This document shows positions 1-10,481 of a DNA stretch of 64,000 bases, in pieces; positions within the stretch are counted from its first letter, which is position 1, and the number at the start of each line of letters is the position of its first letter. The translations under genes and the position numbers were made by a program. Below the pieces are notes generated by a model that did not search any database, had not been told where the DNA came from, and saw only the letters and a list, made by a program, of their open reading frames with translations. The stretch is from JAGVSZ01 sp963716855 (GTDB lineage: Bacteria > Pseudomonadota > Gammaproteobacteria > Burkholderiales > SG8-39), in the NCBI GenBank assembly GCA_963716855.1, contig CAVQUV010000009.1:1-64000 (forward strand), written 5' to 3'.

Positions 1-1
1 C

Positions 2-1243
<1,242 letters not shown>

Positions 1244-1354
1244 CCTTCACAGGGTCTCGCAGGCATAGCCGTGGGCGCCCCACGCGCCTCGGTGGAACCG
1301 GCCCATGCAGGAGACCATTCCCTGCATGGGTTCCTTTCCTGCACCTCAGGTATC

Positions 1355-2621
1355 GTGAAAGACCACGAATCACGAAGAGCGGATGCCGCGAGCGTTGGGG
1401 AGGATGTGCGCGCGTTTTACGAACGTCATCCCTATCCACCTCCCGTCGACAGCCTCGAGAAATATCGACGGCTCGGGCAGGACCGGCAGAAACGCCGGGC
1501 GGACTATCACCTCTTCTGGCCTGCAAGACCCTATCGGGAAGACCAATCCATCCTCATTGCCGGCTGCGGGACATCTCAGGCGGCCAAGCATGCCTTGCGT
1601 TGGCCTGCGGCTCAGGTTACCGGCATCGACTTCAGCGCAACCAGTGTGCGCTCTACCGAGGAGCTCAAGCGGAAATACGAACTTGAACAATCTCCAAGTC
1701 TGCCAGCTTCCCATCGAGCGGGTAGGCGATCTGGAAATGAGCTTCGATCAGATTATCTGCACCGGGGTTCTCCATCATCTCGCGGAGCCCGATGCGGGGC
1801 TCAGCGCTCTGCGCGGTGTGCTCAACCCGGACGGAGGAGCGATGCATCTCATGGTGTATGCGCCTTACGGACGGACTGGCATCTACATGCTGCAGGAGTT
1901 CTGCAGACGGATCGGCGTTCATGCCAACGATGAAGGGATCCGCGATCTCATCGCGACGCTCAAAGCGTTGCCACCCCACCATCCGTTGGAAAATCTGCTG
2001 CGCGACGCCCCGGATCTCCGCGATGAGGCGGCGCTCGCCGACGCGCTGCTGCATCCGCAGGACCGCGCCTATTCAGTGCCGCAGTTATTCGAGTTCATCG
2101 AAAAGGCAGGACTGACATTCGGCCGGTGGCTAAAACAAGCACCCTACAGTCCTCATTGTGGAGTCGTGGCCACTATCCCGCAGGCTTCCCGGCTGGCACA
2201 GCTTCCGCTCGCCGAGCAGTACGCTGCCGTCGAACTATTTCGCGGCACGATGGTTCGGCACAGCGTGATTGCTTATCGAGACGACAGCCTTGGCGGTGCG
2301 CAACGGATAAGTTTTGCCGGTGATGCCTGGCTCGACTATGTGCCCCTTCGAATGCCGGACACGATGTGTGTTCAAGACAACCTGCCCCCCGGGGCGGCCG
2401 CCGTTCTGATCAACCCGACACACGCCTACCGGGATCTGATCATGCCGATCGATTCAACAGAAAAGGGTTTGTTCGATGCCATTGATGGGAACCGGAGTAT
2501 CGGCGGCATAGTGGAAGAAACGTTGACATCCTCACGAGCAAAACCGCAACTCGACGTGGCGCGCCCCTTCTTTGAAAAGCTCTGGTACTACGACCAGGTC
2601 GTGTTCGACACGTCGCGGTGA
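1355..2621 (+). pseudogene. class I SAM-dependent methyltransferase, frameshifted
   Basis: A methyltransferase of about 420 residues broken by a +1 shift. The first frame carries FYERHPYPPPV and the SAM-binding glycine loop ILIAGCGTSQ followed by VTGIDFSATS. After KRKYEL the protein continues one base later as NNLQVCQLPIE, then ICTGVLHHLAEP, the typical post-motif of this fold, and an all-alpha C-terminal part of unknown role. Dropping the G at about 1685 restores one frame. I place the start at GTG 1355, just before VKDHESRR, because AGG lies six bases upstream; the frame is open further left. The methyl acceptor is unknown. The high quality of both halves argues for either a very recent mutation or an assembly error. 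Confidence 0.75.
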
Positions 2622-2647
2622 CGTGCACGAAAGAGAGGAGGCCTTAG

Positions 2648-3035
2648 ATGTCGGAGATTCAGGAAGTCTTGACCCGATTCTGGGACCAATTGATCGCGCA
2701 ACCGAGCGGACCTTTGGCGTTTCGCTTGATCCTCCAGCCCCTCATGGCGACTATCTTGGCCATTCTCGACGGATTGAAAGATGCGCGGACCGGCCGGCCA
2801 CCTTTTTTGCGAACCATCCTGAACGATCCATCCCAGCGGGCGCGCCTACCTTCGCGAAGGACTGAAGAGAGTAAGCAGAGTCATCGTCTTTGCGTTCGTG
2901 ATGGACGCGATCTATCAGTACATTGTTTTGCACAGGTTTTACCTGGGAGAGGCGCTGGTCACCGTGTTCGTGCTCGCGGTTCTTCCTTATTTGGTCATTC
3001 GCGGCCCGGTCGACCGCATCGCGCGACGCCGGTAA
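2648..3035 (+). pseudogene. small membrane protein of unknown function, frameshifted
   Basis: About 129 residues when repaired. The start ATG follows an excellent ribosome site (AGAGGAGG, 2633-2640). The N-terminal half contains a hydrophobic stretch (LILQPLMATILAIL). After NDPSQR the frame is lost in the GGGCGCG run at 2838-2843; reading one base later continues as RAYLREGLKRVSRVIVFAF, then a second and third hydrophobic segment (LGEALVTVFVLAVLPYLVIRG) and ends RIARRR-stop at 3035. Both halves look like one membrane protein with two to three helices. I do not recognise a named family. It sits between the methyltransferase and the DUF1622 protein, all on the same strand, so it may belong to one small operon. 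Confidence 0.6.
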
Positions 3036-3179
3036 CGGAGAAGCCGGCGGAGAAGTATCCAAGCTGAATTGATCAACGGCACCTACAAGAAAGAAGCCGG
3101 CCTCCGTCGCCGGACCGTCGGAGCAAGGCGCCAGGCGACGCAAGCAGTGTTGACACGCAACCGTTGAAAGGAGTCAACG

Positions 3180-3569
3180 ATGGCAAAGCGCGCGTCCGAA
3201 TAGATCGTGGAAGAAGCCCTGCATTTTGCCGCGCACTACATTGCGCTCGTCTTGGAGGCGCTCGCGCTGCTGGTCATCGCGATCGGCGCCGTCGAAGCGA
3301 TCATCGGGATCCTCCGCATCATGCTGGCGCGGCGCGCGAGCGACGCGGAGAAGCGCGCCGTCTGGGTCGGCTTCGCGCGCTGGCTGATCGCGGGCCTCAC
3401 GTTCCAGCTCGCTGCCGACATCGTGCATACGACGGTCACCCCGAGCTGGGACGAGATCGGCCGCGTCGCCGCCATCGCCGCGATCCGCACGTTTCTCACC
3501 TTCTTCCTGGATCGCGACATCGAGCTCGAGTACCGGCGAACAGGAGAGAGCAATGCAAGGCGCACCTGA
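3180..3569 (+). CDS. DUF1622 family membrane protein with in-frame TAG at codon 8
   Basis: A DUF1622-type inner-membrane protein of about 129 codons with three hydrophobic segments (YIALVLEALALLVIAIG, WLIAGLTFQLAADIV and AAIAAIRTFLTFFL). ATG 3180 has a good ribosome site (GAAAGGAG, 3167-3174) but codon 8 is TAG (3201-3203), giving MAKRASE-stop. Beyond it the protein continues IVEEALHF in the same frame. A CAG to TAG change would explain this exactly, restoring a Gln. Alternatively translation begins at GTG 3207, which has no convincing ribosome site. The 3' end overlaps the MarC-type gene by 17 bases, so the two are probably co-translated. Function of the family is unknown; it is an integral membrane protein. 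Confidence 0.7.
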
Positions 3570-4189
3570 CGCGACTGCGCTGATCGGCTACGGTGCGATT
3601 TTCACGCTGTTTTTCATCACGCTCGGGCCACTCAAGATCCTCGGCCCGTTCGCGCAACTCACGCGGGAGACAGACGAGGCGACGATGCGGAAAATCGCGG
3701 TGCGCGCCTTCGTGCTCGCGGTGATCGCGGTGGTGGTCGGCGGCTTCGCCGGCCGGACGCTGCTCGAGTACTGGGGCATCTCGTCGTCGGCGATGCTGCT
3801 CTCGGGCGGGATCATCTTCGCGCTCGTCGGCCTGAGTCTGGTGCTCGAGCAGTATCAGCCGGCACATCCGGTGCCGCCGCCGCTCCCCGGCCGAGCCCAT
3901 GGCGGCAGCGATGCGGATCACGTTTCCGACCGTCGTCACGCCCTATGGCATCGCCGCGCTCATCGTCGTCCTCACCAACAGCCGCGACGCCGAGCGCACC
4001 GGGGCCATTCTCGCGATCCTCCTGGCGGTGATGGTGCTCAACTTGCTGACGATGCTGTATGGGCGCCGGATCATGGGCGGAGTCACGATCATGGTGCTGC
4101 AGGTCATCGGCGCGGTGCTTGGTGTGCTCCAGATCGCGATCGCGATCGACATGATCCTCCGCGCACTGCGCGAGCTCGGGGTGTTCTAG
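3553..4189 (+). pseudogene. MarC family (NAAT-type) integral membrane protein, frameshifted
   Basis: MarC-family proteins are six-helix inner-membrane proteins of uncertain transport function. The first frame has the typical opening (FTLFFITLGPLKILGPFAQLT) and GGIIFALVGLSLVLEQ. At the CCCCGG run (3885-3890) the frame breaks; one base later it continues PMAAAMRITFPTVVTPYGIAALIV, the family's conserved central motif, and then three further hydrophobic segments to the stop at 4189. Repaired length is about 211 residues, normal for the family. The start ATG 3553 has AGGAGAG six bases upstream and overlaps the end of the DUF1622 gene. The break is again an apparent single extra base. Confidence 0.75.
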
Positions 4190-4219
4190 CGTGCGGGTCG
4201 GACTACACACGAAGGGACG

Positions 4220-5611
4220 ATGACGATGAGTAATCCTGACTACCTCTCACTCGTCGAGCGGCAACGCGAGTACTTCCTGTCCGGCAGTACCCGCCCTGCG
4301 GCATGGCGCAAGGCACGGCTCGAAGCGCTCAAGGCGCTGTTCACCGAGAACCACGACGAGCTGTGCGAGGCGCTCTGGAAGGACTTGCGTCGCAACGTCA
4401 CCGACGCCGATCTGATGGACGTCGCGTACAACGTCAAGGAAGCCGACTACGCGCTCGAGCACCTCGACGCGTGGATGGAACCGCAGCGCGTCCACACGCC
4501 GCTCGTGTTCGAGCCGGGCCACGTCCGCGTACGCCGCGATCCCCTGGGCGTGACGCTGATCATCGGTGCGTGGAACGAGCCGTTCATGCTGCTCTTTGCC
4601 CCGCTGGTGGCAGCGCTGGCCGGCGGAAACACCGCGGTGCTGAAGCCGTCGGAGCTCGCGGTGGCGTGCTCGGCCGCGGCGGCGCGCCTGGTGCCCAAGT
4701 ACTTCGATCCCCGCGCGGTCGCCGTGGTCGAGGGTGCCGTGCCCGAGACGACGGCTCTGCTGGGCCAGAAGTGGGACCTGATCTTCTTCACCGGCAGCCC
4801 CGCGGTCGGGAAGATCGTGCACCGGGCGGCGGCGCAGCACCTGACGCCTTGCGTGCTCGAGCTGGGCGGCAAGAACCCGACGATCGTCCACGCCTCGGCG
4901 GACCTGAGATCGGCCGCGCGCCGCATCGCCTACGGCCGCTTCATGAACTCCGGGCACATCTGCACTGCCCCTGACCACGTGCTCGTGTGGCCCGAGGTCA
5001 AGGACGAGTTCGTGCGGCACCTGGTGGCAACGATTCGCGAGTTCTACGGCGACGACCCACAGAAGAGCCCCGACTACGGACGGGTGATCAACCAGCGGAA
5101 CTTCGACCGCCTCGTGGGGCTCCTCGGCAGCGGGAAGGTCGCCGTCGGCGGGCAGACCGACCCCGCCGAGCGCTACATTGCCCCGACCGTCCTGGTCGAC
5201 GTCTCACCGGACTCGCCCATCATGCAGGACGAGGTCTTCGGCCCGATCCTGCCGGTCCTCGAGATCGATTCGGTCGAGGCGGTTATCGCCTGGGTCAACA
5301 GCCGACCGCGTCCGCTCGGGCTCTACGTGTTCGCCGAAGATCTGGACGTAGCCGAGCGGATCCTGGACGCGACGGAATCGGGCGACGCGGCGATCAACGA
5401 CTGCACCATCCATCCGCTGGTCCCGGAGCTGCCGTTCGGCGGTGTCGGCAACTCCGGGATGGGGAAATACCACGGCCGCTGGGGGTTCGAGGCGTTCACC
5501 AACGCACGCGGCGTGATGCACCACGGCGCGCGGATCGACCCGGGCGTGCGATACCCGCCGTACGCCAAGCACACCCTCGAACGGAAGATCGAAGGCAGGT
5601 TGATGCCGTAG
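4220..5611 (+). CDS. aldehyde dehydrogenase family protein (ALDH3-like)
   Basis: NAD(P)-dependent oxidation of an aldehyde to its acid. The 463-residue length, lack of the long N-terminal extension, and overall pattern fit the class 3 / coniferyl-aldehyde dehydrogenase branch. Visible motifs: GAWNEPF near residue 116 (cofactor cleft), LKPSE near 141, FFTGSPAVGK near 189, the general-base Glu in LELGGKNP near 214 and the catalytic Cys in NSGHICTAPDH near 248. The C-terminus ends in a basic, amphipathic stretch (KHTLERKIEGR), as in membrane-associated class 3 enzymes. ATG 4220 follows GAAGGG at 4210; ATG 4226 is possible. It is the first intact frame after four disturbed genes. The actual aldehyde is unknown. 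Confidence 0.9.
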   Translation: MTMSNPDYLSLVERQREYFLSGSTRPAAWRKARLEALKALFTENHDELCEALWKDLRRNVTDADLMDVAYNVKEADYALEHLDAWMEPQRVHTPLVFEPGHVRVRRDPLGVTLIIGAWNEPFMLLFAPLVAALAGGNTAVLKPSELAVACSAAAARLVPKYFDPRAVAVVEGAVPETTALLGQKWDLIFFTGSPAVGKIVHRAAAQHLTPCVLELGGKNPTIVHASADLRSAARRIAYGRFMNSGHICTAPDHVLVWPEVKDEFVRHLVATIREFYGDDPQKSPDYGRVINQRNFDRLVGLLGSGKVAVGGQTDPAERYIAPTVLVDVSPDSPIMQDEVFGPILPVLEIDSVEAVIAWVNSRPRPLGLYVFAEDLDVAERILDATESGDAAINDCTIHPLVPELPFGGVGNSGMGKYHGRWGFEAFTNARGVMHHGARIDPGVRYPPYAKHTLERKIEGRLMP

Positions 5612-5675
5612 CTAGCACGAGATGGCTGGCGGCGCATGCCCGCATTCTCCGAAGGACACTTGAAGGATGACAACG

Positions 5676-6071
5676 ATGACTCTGCGGATCATGCGGTCCA
5701 ATCTCGCGGCCGCCGTCCTGGCGATCGCCGGATGCGCAAGCACCAATGTCTCCACGATTCCCTATCCGGATGTGGGAACCTTGTCGCCGACCGAACCTGC
5801 GCGGGTGCAGATCCTGCGTGCCGAACCCGCCCGACCGCACGTCAAGCTCGGTGAGATCACTGTCGACGCCTCGTCCAGCCCGCCGCCGACGCCGCAGGAG
5901 GTCGACGGCATGCTCCGGACGGCGGCGGCCAAGCTCGGCGCCGACGCGGCGGTCGTGGTCGCCGACACGACTCAGCCGGGCCTCCCCGTTGCGGGCGCGA
6001 CTTGGTGGGGCCGCACGCCAATGAGCCGCGGCGCGCGCGAGGTGATTGCCGTTGCCGTGAAGTATCGCTAG
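5676..6071 (+). CDS. small predicted lipoprotein, unknown function
   Basis: About 131 residues with a lipoprotein signal: a basic N-terminus, hydrophobic AAAVLAIAG and lipobox Cys (AIAGC) near residue 19. The mature part is a compact alpha/beta-looking domain with KLGEITVDAS and a helix (VDGMLRTAAAKLGADAAVVV). This pattern recalls the small YbjQ/heavy-metal-like or SecY-like 'GxI' lipoproteins, but I cannot name a family. ATG 5676 is preferred over ATG 5667 because GAAGG (5662-5666) is correctly spaced from it. It lies 10 bases before the next gene, suggesting co-transcription with the outer-membrane-type protein. Confidence 0.65.
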   Translation: MTLRIMRSNLAAAVLAIAGCASTNVSTIPYPDVGTLSPTEPARVQILRAEPARPHVKLGEITVDASSSPPPTPQEVDGMLRTAAAKLGADAAVVVADTTQPGLPVAGATWWGRTPMSRGAREVIAVAVKYR

Positions 6072-6081
6072 GGGAGGCAGC

Positions 6082-6903
6082 ATGTGCTCCATGCGCAAAT
6101 CGACACTTCGCGCAGTCGCGGCATTTGCGCTCGCCGCGTTGGCGGTGGCGCCCGCGTACGCCGAAATGAGCGCCGAGGAGCTCGCCAAGCTGGCCCAAAA
6201 CCCGGTCGGGAACCTGATCAGCCTGCCGTTCCAGAACAACACGAACCTCAACTTCGGGCCGGAGAAGGGCACGCAGAACATCCTCAACATCCAGCCGGTG
6301 ATCCCGATCGAGATCAACAAGGACTGGAACGTCATCACGCGCACGATCGTGCCGGTGATCTGGAACCCGTCGCTGGGACCGGGCGATCCCGCCACCAGCG
6401 GCATCGGCGACACGGTGTTCACGGCATTCCTGTCGCCGGGCAACCCCGGGCACTGGATCTGGGGCGCCGGACCCGTGATCCAGATCCCCACGAACACCAA
6501 CGCGGAGCTCGGCAACAAGAACTGGGGGGCCGGGCCCTCGGCCGTGGTGCTGCACCTCGACAAGGGCGACCCCTGGGTCTACGGCGTTCTGTTCAACAAC
6601 ATCTGGTCGCTGTCCAGTAACGAGCGCGGCGGCTCCTACAACAACGGCCTGATCCAGCCGTTCGTGAATTACAACTTTAAAGAAGGCTTCTACCTCACCA
6701 GTTCGCCCATCCTGACCGTCAACTGGAAGGCCGACAGCGACAACAAGTGGACCGTGCCCGTGGGCGGCGGCGTCGGCAAGATCTTCCACCTCGGCAAGCT
6801 GCCCGTGAACACCTCGCTTTATGCGTACTACAACGTCGTCCGGCCCGACAACGGCGCCACGTGGCAGATCAGGTTCCAGATCCAGCTGATGTTTCCGAAG
6901 TGA
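6082..6903 (+). CDS. outer-membrane beta-barrel-type exported protein, unknown substrate
   Basis: 273 residues with a clear signal peptide (AFALAALAVAPAYA, cleavage near residue 27). The mature protein begins with an acidic helix (MSAEELAKLAQNPVG) and is then rich in alternating hydrophobic/polar strands with many Asn, Gly, Trp and Tyr, ending on an aromatic-bearing strand (FQIQLMFPK), as in outer-membrane barrels. Related proteins are often deposited as 'neuromedin U' or 'transporter', names that carry no functional evidence. ATG 6082 has GGGGAGG about five bases upstream. It follows a lipoprotein closely and is followed by the tiny CcoQ-like gene. Confidence 0.65.
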   Translation: MCSMRKSTLRAVAAFALAALAVAPAYAEMSAEELAKLAQNPVGNLISLPFQNNTNLNFGPEKGTQNILNIQPVIPIEINKDWNVITRTIVPVIWNPSLGPGDPATSGIGDTVFTAFLSPGNPGHWIWGAGPVIQIPTNTNAELGNKNWGAGPSAVVLHLDKGDPWVYGVLFNNIWSLSSNERGGSYNNGLIQPFVNYNFKEGFYLTSSPILTVNWKADSDNKWTVPVGGGVGKIFHLGKLPVNTSLYAYYNVVRPDNGATWQIRFQIQLMFPK

Positions 6904-6957
6904 GCGAGGCGCGACGGTATCCGCAAAGGCGAGCGTAATCCGGGAAGGAGGTGACGT

Positions 6958-7098
6958 ATGGACCAAATTGAACCGACGATCTATCTCGTCATCCTGATCG
7001 TCCTGTTCGTCGGGGTCGTCGCGTGGGCGTTCGGCCGCAAGCGCAAGGCGCGGTTCGAGCGCGACGCGAAGATTCCGTTCCAGGACAAAGATGGCTGA
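6958..7098 (+). CDS. CcoQ/FixQ-like 46-residue membrane protein
   Basis: A 46-codon gene with a very strong ribosome site (AAGGAGGTGA, 6945-6954) directly before ATG 6958. It has one transmembrane helix (IYLVILIVLFVGVVAWAF), then a basic region and the ending ARFERDAKIPFQDKDG. A single helix followed by a basic linker and an 'R-F-E-x-A-x-x-[IL]-P-F' tail is the pattern of the CcoQ (FixQ) subunit of cbb3-type cytochrome oxidase. No ccoN, ccoO or ccoP lies nearby, so it is an orphan. The family call is by eye on a very short sequence; it could be another single-helix protein. Confidence 0.6.
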   Translation: MDQIEPTIYLVILIVLFVGVVAWAFGRKRKARFERDAKIPFQDKDG

Positions 7099-7304
7099 GA
7101 CGCCCGGCGCGCCGCGACGGTCGCGATCGCGCTCTTGGTCGCGAGCCTGCCTGGCCAGCCCCCGATCGGCCGGTAAGCGCGGTGGCCGCACGTAGCGTAC
7201 GTGGTTCCACCTATGCCACTCACCGTGGCCGGGAACGTGGCGCGCGCCCGGCAGCTTGCCTAGCATCGAGCCTGCGGGACTCCCGAGAACGTAGGAGAGT
7301 GCTC

Positions 7305-9571
7305 ATGGATCGCCGCCGATTCTTTTCGAGCGCCGCGTTCGCGCTCTTCGTCGCCTGCGGCCCGCAACCGGCGGCCCTGGCGCAAAGTGCAACCCCGGGC
7401 GAGATCCCGGTCGATTCCTGGCCGCACACCGTTTCGGCGGGCAGCGACAAGCTCACCGTCTACGAGCCGCAGGTCGAGAGTTGGCAGGGCAACGTCCTCC
7501 GCGCACGCGCGGCGATCGGCGTGGAGACGCCCGCGCTGCCCAAGCCGACCTACGGCGTCGTCCACTACACCGCCCGTACCGAGGTCGACAAGGCGGCGGG
7601 GATGGTGACGCTCAACGACTTCCGCGTCGTGCGAGCGCAGTTCCCGACCCAGCAGTTCCAGACGCCGAACTTCATCGCGACGCTCAACGACGCCGCGTCG
7701 AACCGGCAGCCGATGACGATCGCGCTGGAGCGGCTGCAGGCGAACCTCGCGGTGACGCAGGCGACCAGCCCGGCCCGCACCCTGCCGGTCGCAAACGGCC
7801 CGCCGCGGATCATCGTGAGCTACACGCCGGCCCTGCTCGTGCTCGTGGACGGCGAGCCGGCGCTGCGCGCGTTTCCCGGGACGAGCTTCCTGCGGGTGAT
7901 CAATACCCGCGCGCTGATCCTCCTCGAGCAGTCCTCGGGCACCTACTATCTCTACACCGCCGGCCACTGGTACGAGGCGAACGACATCCAGGGCCCGTGG
8001 CGGCACAAGCTCTTCTCCGGATTCCAGCTCGACCAGGCGAAGGACGTCGCCGAGAAGTCGGGCGCGGTCACCCTGATGTCCAACGACGCGGTGAAGAAGG
8101 CCTACGGCGACTCGATCCCGACGATCTACGTGAGCCTGAGGCCCGCTGCGCTCGTGCACCTGAACGGCCAGCCGCGAGCTCGCGCCGATCGCGAACACGA
8201 CGCTGCTGGAGGTCACCAACACCTCCGACGATGTCTTCCTCAACAGCGGCGACCAGAACTACTACGTCCGGCTGACCGGACGCTGGTTCAAGTCGCCGAG
8301 CCTGAACGGGCCGTGGACCTTCGTTGCCTCGAACGCGCTGCCACCGGATTTCGCGCAGATTCCCGCGCAGCATCCCAAGGCGGACGTGCTGGCGTCGGTG
8401 GCCGGCACGGTCCCGGCGCGCGAGGCGTTGATCGCGAACAGCGTGCCGCAGACCGCCACGGTCCAGCGCAGCAAGGCCACGCTCGACGTCAAGTACGACG
8501 GCCCTGCGAAGTTCGTGCCGATCGAGGGCACTGCGCTCAGCTATGCGCAGAACACGCCGATCCCGGTGATCAGGGTAGGGCCGTCGTCCTACTACGCGCT
8601 GCAGAACGCGGTGTGGTTCGTCGCCACCGATTCGAACGGGGCATGGACCGCCGCCACGTCGGTGCCCGCGGTGATCTACACGATCCCGCCCTCGTCGCCG
8701 GTTCACTACGTCACCTACGTGCGCATCTACGGCTCGACCGCCGACGTCGTCTACGCCGGCTACACGCCCGGATACATGGGCACGGTGGTCGCTCCGGGCG
8801 GTGTGGTGGTCTACGGCACGGGCTACGCGTATCCGGCCTGGGTCGGCTCGGTCTGGTATCCGACGCCGATCACGTACGGCATCGGCGCGACGGTCGCGTA
8901 CTCGACCTGGGGCGGCTGGAACGTCGGATTCGGCATCGGGTATCCGGTCTATCCGCCGTACTGGGGTCCCTATGCGTACGGTGCAGGATTCGCTGCGGGC
9001 ATGTTCACCGGTATGGCGATCGGCGCCGCGGCGTGGGGCTGGGGCTGGCACGGCGGCTACAACGTCACCGTCAACAATGTCTACAACCACTGGGACCGCG
9101 GCACCGTCTCGACCTATCACGGCAACTACAACTATGCGCGCGGTCGCGACGCCGCAGTCGTGCGCGGAGGCGACGATACCTACGCCGCGCGCGACGGCAA
9201 CGTCTACCGCAAACAGGCTGGCGAGTGGCAGCACTACAACCGCAACAGCGGCTCCTGGGACAACATGAATCGGCTCGAGTCGGGGATCAACAAGGCGCAG
9301 ACGCAAAGGACTTCGGGAGACTCGTTCCAGTCGCTCGACCGCGATTCCTCGGCACGCTCAGCCGGCGACCAGAGCTTCAGTCAGTTCCGCTCCGACGCCG
9401 GATTCGGTGACCGCTCGTTCAGCGGCGGCGATTTCAGCAGCCGCTTTGGCGGTGGCGGATTCGGCGGCGGCGATCGGTCATTCGGCGGCTTCGGCGGCTT
9501 CCACGGCGGCGGTTTCGGCGGGTTCGGCGGCGGCTTCGGCGGGCGCTTCGGGCGGCGGGTTCCGCCGCTAA
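7305..9571 (+). pseudogene. large exported protein with Gly/Phe-rich tail, frameshifted twice
   Basis: About 755 residues when repaired. The N-terminus has twin arginines and a hydrophobic core (RRRFFSSAAFALFVAC...AALAQ), a possible Tat or Sec signal. The body repeats the pattern 'tyrosine-rich strand, GxWY/W-F, xxPxGPW' (for example YYLYTAGHWYEANDIQGPW and YYVRLTGRWFKSPSLNGPW), which suggests repeated beta domains; related proteins are sometimes labelled carbohydrate-binding. The last third is rich in Gly, Tyr and Trp and ends in FGG/GGF repeats. One extra base near 8172-8175 separates the halves and another near 9550-9556 hides the natural ending GGFRR-stop at 9569-9571. ATG 7305 follows AGGAGAG. 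Function unknown. Confidence 0.65.
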
Positions 9572-9587
9572 GGCAAGGAGGTCAATC

Positions 9588-9899
9588 ATGTTGCATGTGC
9601 ATCGAATCACGGCGCTCGCCGCTACGCTGGTTGCGGCGGGCTGCCAGACGCAGGCCCAGATGCTTGCGAGCGACCAGGCAACCGCGAGCGGGGTCGCGGC
9701 GCGACGCGGACAGTTCGAGCTGAGCTGCCCGCAGGTGACGACGTCCATCCTTTCGAGCAATGTCCTGCAGCCGCTCTTGTGGGGCGGCGAGGAACGCGCG
9801 GAGTACACGATTGGCGTCGCGGGCTGCGACCGGCGGAACACGTACATCGTGGTGTGCGCGCTCGGCTCGCCGAGCTGCTTCGCAGCGGCGGCGCGTTAG
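9588..9899 (+). CDS. small predicted lipoprotein, unknown function
   Basis: 103 residues with a lipobox (LVAAGC, Cys near residue 19). The mature domain contains four further cysteines (in ELSCPQV, GVAGCDR, VVCAL and SPSC), which could form two disulfides. ATG 9588 follows AAGGAGG (9574-9580) and starts 16 bases after the repaired stop of the preceding gene, which supports both the repair and co-transcription. A perfect hairpin follows the stop. No family recognised. Confidence 0.65.
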   Translation: MLHVHRITALAATLVAAGCQTQAQMLASDQATASGVAARRGQFELSCPQVTTSILSSNVLQPLLWGGEERAEYTIGVAGCDRRNTYIVVCALGSPSCFAAAAR

Positions 9900-9906
9900 A
9901 CGACGA

Positions 9907-9930
9907 GTGCACGCGACGAGCCGCGTGCAC
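9907..9930 (+). terminator. hairpin after lipoprotein gene, terminator-like
   Basis: Perfect 9-bp inverted repeat GTGCACGCG / CGCGTGCAC with a 6-base loop, starting seven bases after the stop codon at 9899. No T-run follows, so it is not a classical Rho-independent terminator, but the position suggests it ends or stabilises the transcript. Confidence 0.4.
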
Positions 9931-9998
9931 TGACGCCCGCTCGCGGCCGCGCGCCGGAAGTGCTCCGAGGCCGGACCGAAGCCCGGCGCGACAGCAAG

Positions 9999-10184
9999 TC
10001 AGAGCGGCGAAGGAGCGGTCACGCGCCGATCGTCGTTCGGCTTGAGCGCCTGGCCGTTCGCGACCTGTGCGACCGGCGCGGTCGCCGCCGGTCGGCTGCG
10101 CGCGTGCTGGGGTTCGGGCTGTGCCAGGGCGGGTTTCGCGCCCAATGCGGCGGCCATTGCGAGTGCGACTAGTAGTTCACTCAT
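9999..10184 (-). CDS. possible small exported peptide, unknown function
   Basis: 61 codons reading leftward from ATG 10184. The first 22 residues form a convincing signal peptide (LLVALAMAAALG...ALAQ); the rest is Pro/Ala/Gln-rich and low in structure. A G-rich GGGGGCAG lies just upstream as a weak ribosome site. In GC-rich DNA such short frames arise by chance, so this is a candidate rather than a firm gene; the signal peptide is the only real evidence. Confidence 0.35.
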   Translation of the reverse strand: MSELLVALAMAAALGAKPALAQPEPQHARSRPAATAPVAQVANGQALKPNDDRRVTAPSPL

Positions 10185-10481
10185 TCTGCCCCCGTTCGGT
10201 GCCGCCGCTGGGGTATGTGGACTTCTTATGTCACCAGCATATTCTCCGCCCGTGCGCCGGGCTACGAGGTCCCGTCCCGCGCGTGATGGAAGTCACGCGC
10301 GCCGGAACGCGGGAATCCGGTCGACTGCGCTTCGACACCGCCTGACGGCACCCGAACACGCGATGCGCCCCGGCGCGCGCTCCGGTGCCGGCCGGCGCGC
10401 ACAATGTCACGTGGAATCACCGTCCCGCGGCGCTGGCATCGTGCTTGCATTGCCTCTCCGGTCGAGCACCTGGAGCAACCC
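10185..10481. other. intergenic stretch without a recognisable gene
   Basis: About 300 bases between the small leftward frame and the EAL protein. It holds a perfect 9-bp inverted repeat (10278-10286 with 10293-10301, CGCGCGTGA / TCACGCGCG). ATG 10404 opens the EAL frame earlier than the start I prefer. I see no RNA gene. Confidence 0.5.

Noticed and set aside
7023..9410. Long forward frame starting at 7023
   Set aside because: Its first 94 codons cover the CcoQ-like gene and a gap and do not look like protein; the exported protein begins at ATG 7305.
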